From contig CAIIXF020000009.1 of NCBI GenBank assembly GCA_903813345.2, forward strand, positions 21,971,759-22,035,758: a stretch of DNA of 64,000 nucleotides. The letters run 5' to 3'. Under the pieces are notes generated by a model. The model saw only the letters and a list, made by a program, of their open reading frames with translations. It was not told where the DNA came from and did no database searches. Below, piece after piece: positions 63,068-64,000 of the stretch. Source of the DNA: Owenia fusiformis. Taxonomy: Eukaryota > Annelida > Polychaeta > Sabellida > Oweniidae. The position numbers and the translations under genes were made by a program. Within the stretch, counting starts at the first letter, position 1, and each line of letters starts with the position of its first letter.

Positions 63068-64000
63068 CTAGTCAGTCAAAGCATTTAATGCAAGAAAGGG
63101 TCTGTTATGTTCCATCGTTGAATAACTGATTAATAGGTCACTTTTACTTGCATCTGTTTACATTCAGAAAGAATTGTCTATTTTGTCAGTTTTGAAACCT
63201 TTGTCAGTCAGATCTATGTCCCAAATTATCACTTGCAAGCATTTATTTGTCGCATTAGTTTGTTTTTAAATACCCCAAAGTCACATTTTTAGAGGCCAGG
63301 TCTCCTTGTCACATATCCCTTGGGGAGCCCCGAGTAGTTCCCATAAAGAGATGCCATAACTTGCAACTGATTAATTATTCGTGAGCACTTATTGCACATC
63401 AGTTGATAGTCCATCTGATCAAATTGCAGGATATGATGACATAAGCTCACATGTTAAGAGTTGCACCATAGGCTAAGGGAATATCAGTATTTAGCTAAAT
63501 ATAGAAGCTTTTCCCTTGACCTATGAGCTGAGCATGAACAATCATCAGGAAATACTCACCAACTTGCCACTGTTCTCCCGCAGATATGAATATTAAAAAA
63601 CAAACAATGTTTTCCTCCAACTGGAAGAAATATTTATTTATTAATTGCCACTTTATCGGAAATGATAGCAATGATGATGGTACATTACGCTTAATGGATA
63701 CATCCCTACTTCCTCTGTCCTGTGTGGCAGCAAGTGTGCCTTTGTAGGCTTTACTTATCCTTAAAGCCAATCAGCCAGCCAAAGATGCATTTCTGAAAAC
63801 AGGATTTGTAACAAAGTATTTCTCATTTTTGCTAGATTTTACTAAATTAATATTTTACACCTTATAAATAGTACCTCCAAGAGAGAAGCAAAGTAAGCCA
63901 CAAATTAATATATTTAACTCCCTCAGTTAAGGCTTATAGTGAATAAATTTCAGTCTTTCCTTGGCCTACTCATTATTAGTAGATCTACATTGGCATATTA
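63068..64000. other. Right edge, probable Rab intron
   Basis: No P-loop or other Rab exon could be found here by eye. The stretch is presumably intronic to exon 1b. Confidence 0.45.

Overview
This is eukaryotic nuclear DNA from an animal, AT-rich (roughly two-thirds A+T by eye), intron-rich and crowded with short non-autonomous DNA transposons, minisatellites and tRNA-derived SINE-like heads. The two recognisable genes are metazoan families with small exons and GT-AG introns. The repeat style (GTCAGTC/CTGTCCGTCC runs, elements ending in GGCCCGTAGCC, TA-flanked Tc1/mariner-type elements) fits a marine invertebrate. I cannot choose between a spiralian such as a mollusc or annelid and an ambulacrarian from this sequence alone.

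Layout. 1-10.0 kb is nested repeats: a 4 kb element with about 550-bp inverted arms, an 835-bp TA-flanked element inside it, and a G-rich dimeric tandem array. 10.6-15.3 kb holds tRNA-like SINE heads, a three-copy tandem repeat, a foldback element and a nearly perfect 653-bp tandem duplication. 15.3-33 kb has no recognisable gene; it carries SINE-like pieces, a 1.25-kb TA-flanked element, and a 38-bp minisatellite array split by an 849-bp palindromic element. 35.7-38.8 kb is a run of four or more foldback or TA-flanked elements. 39.6-41 kb has three tandem CACGTG boxes and five perfect TGACGTCA octamers.

Gene 1, plus strand, 43105-50441, is the complete coding region of AKTIP (fused toes/FTS), a catalytically dead E2 variant. 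It has eight coding exons and encodes 280 residues. A candidate 5'UTR exon and ETS-type promoter lie near 42.2-42.36 kb, and a polyadenylation site near 53.1 kb. Intron 4 contains one transposon inserted in another, starting 14 bp after the splice donor.

Gene 2, plus strand, from 58294 and running off the right edge, is the 5' part of a Rab26/Rab37-family GTPase. It shows exon 1a with TATA and CRE-like sites, a P-loop exon of the divergent type (TILVGDSGVGKT...TVGIGFT), and then, downstream of that P-loop exon, a second start exon ending FYDFSCK with its own CRE. The order implies two promoter-plus-P-loop cassettes feeding shared downstream exons; the second P-loop exon and shared exons are not in the window.

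The two genes show no evident functional link beyond both belonging to the membrane-trafficking machinery.
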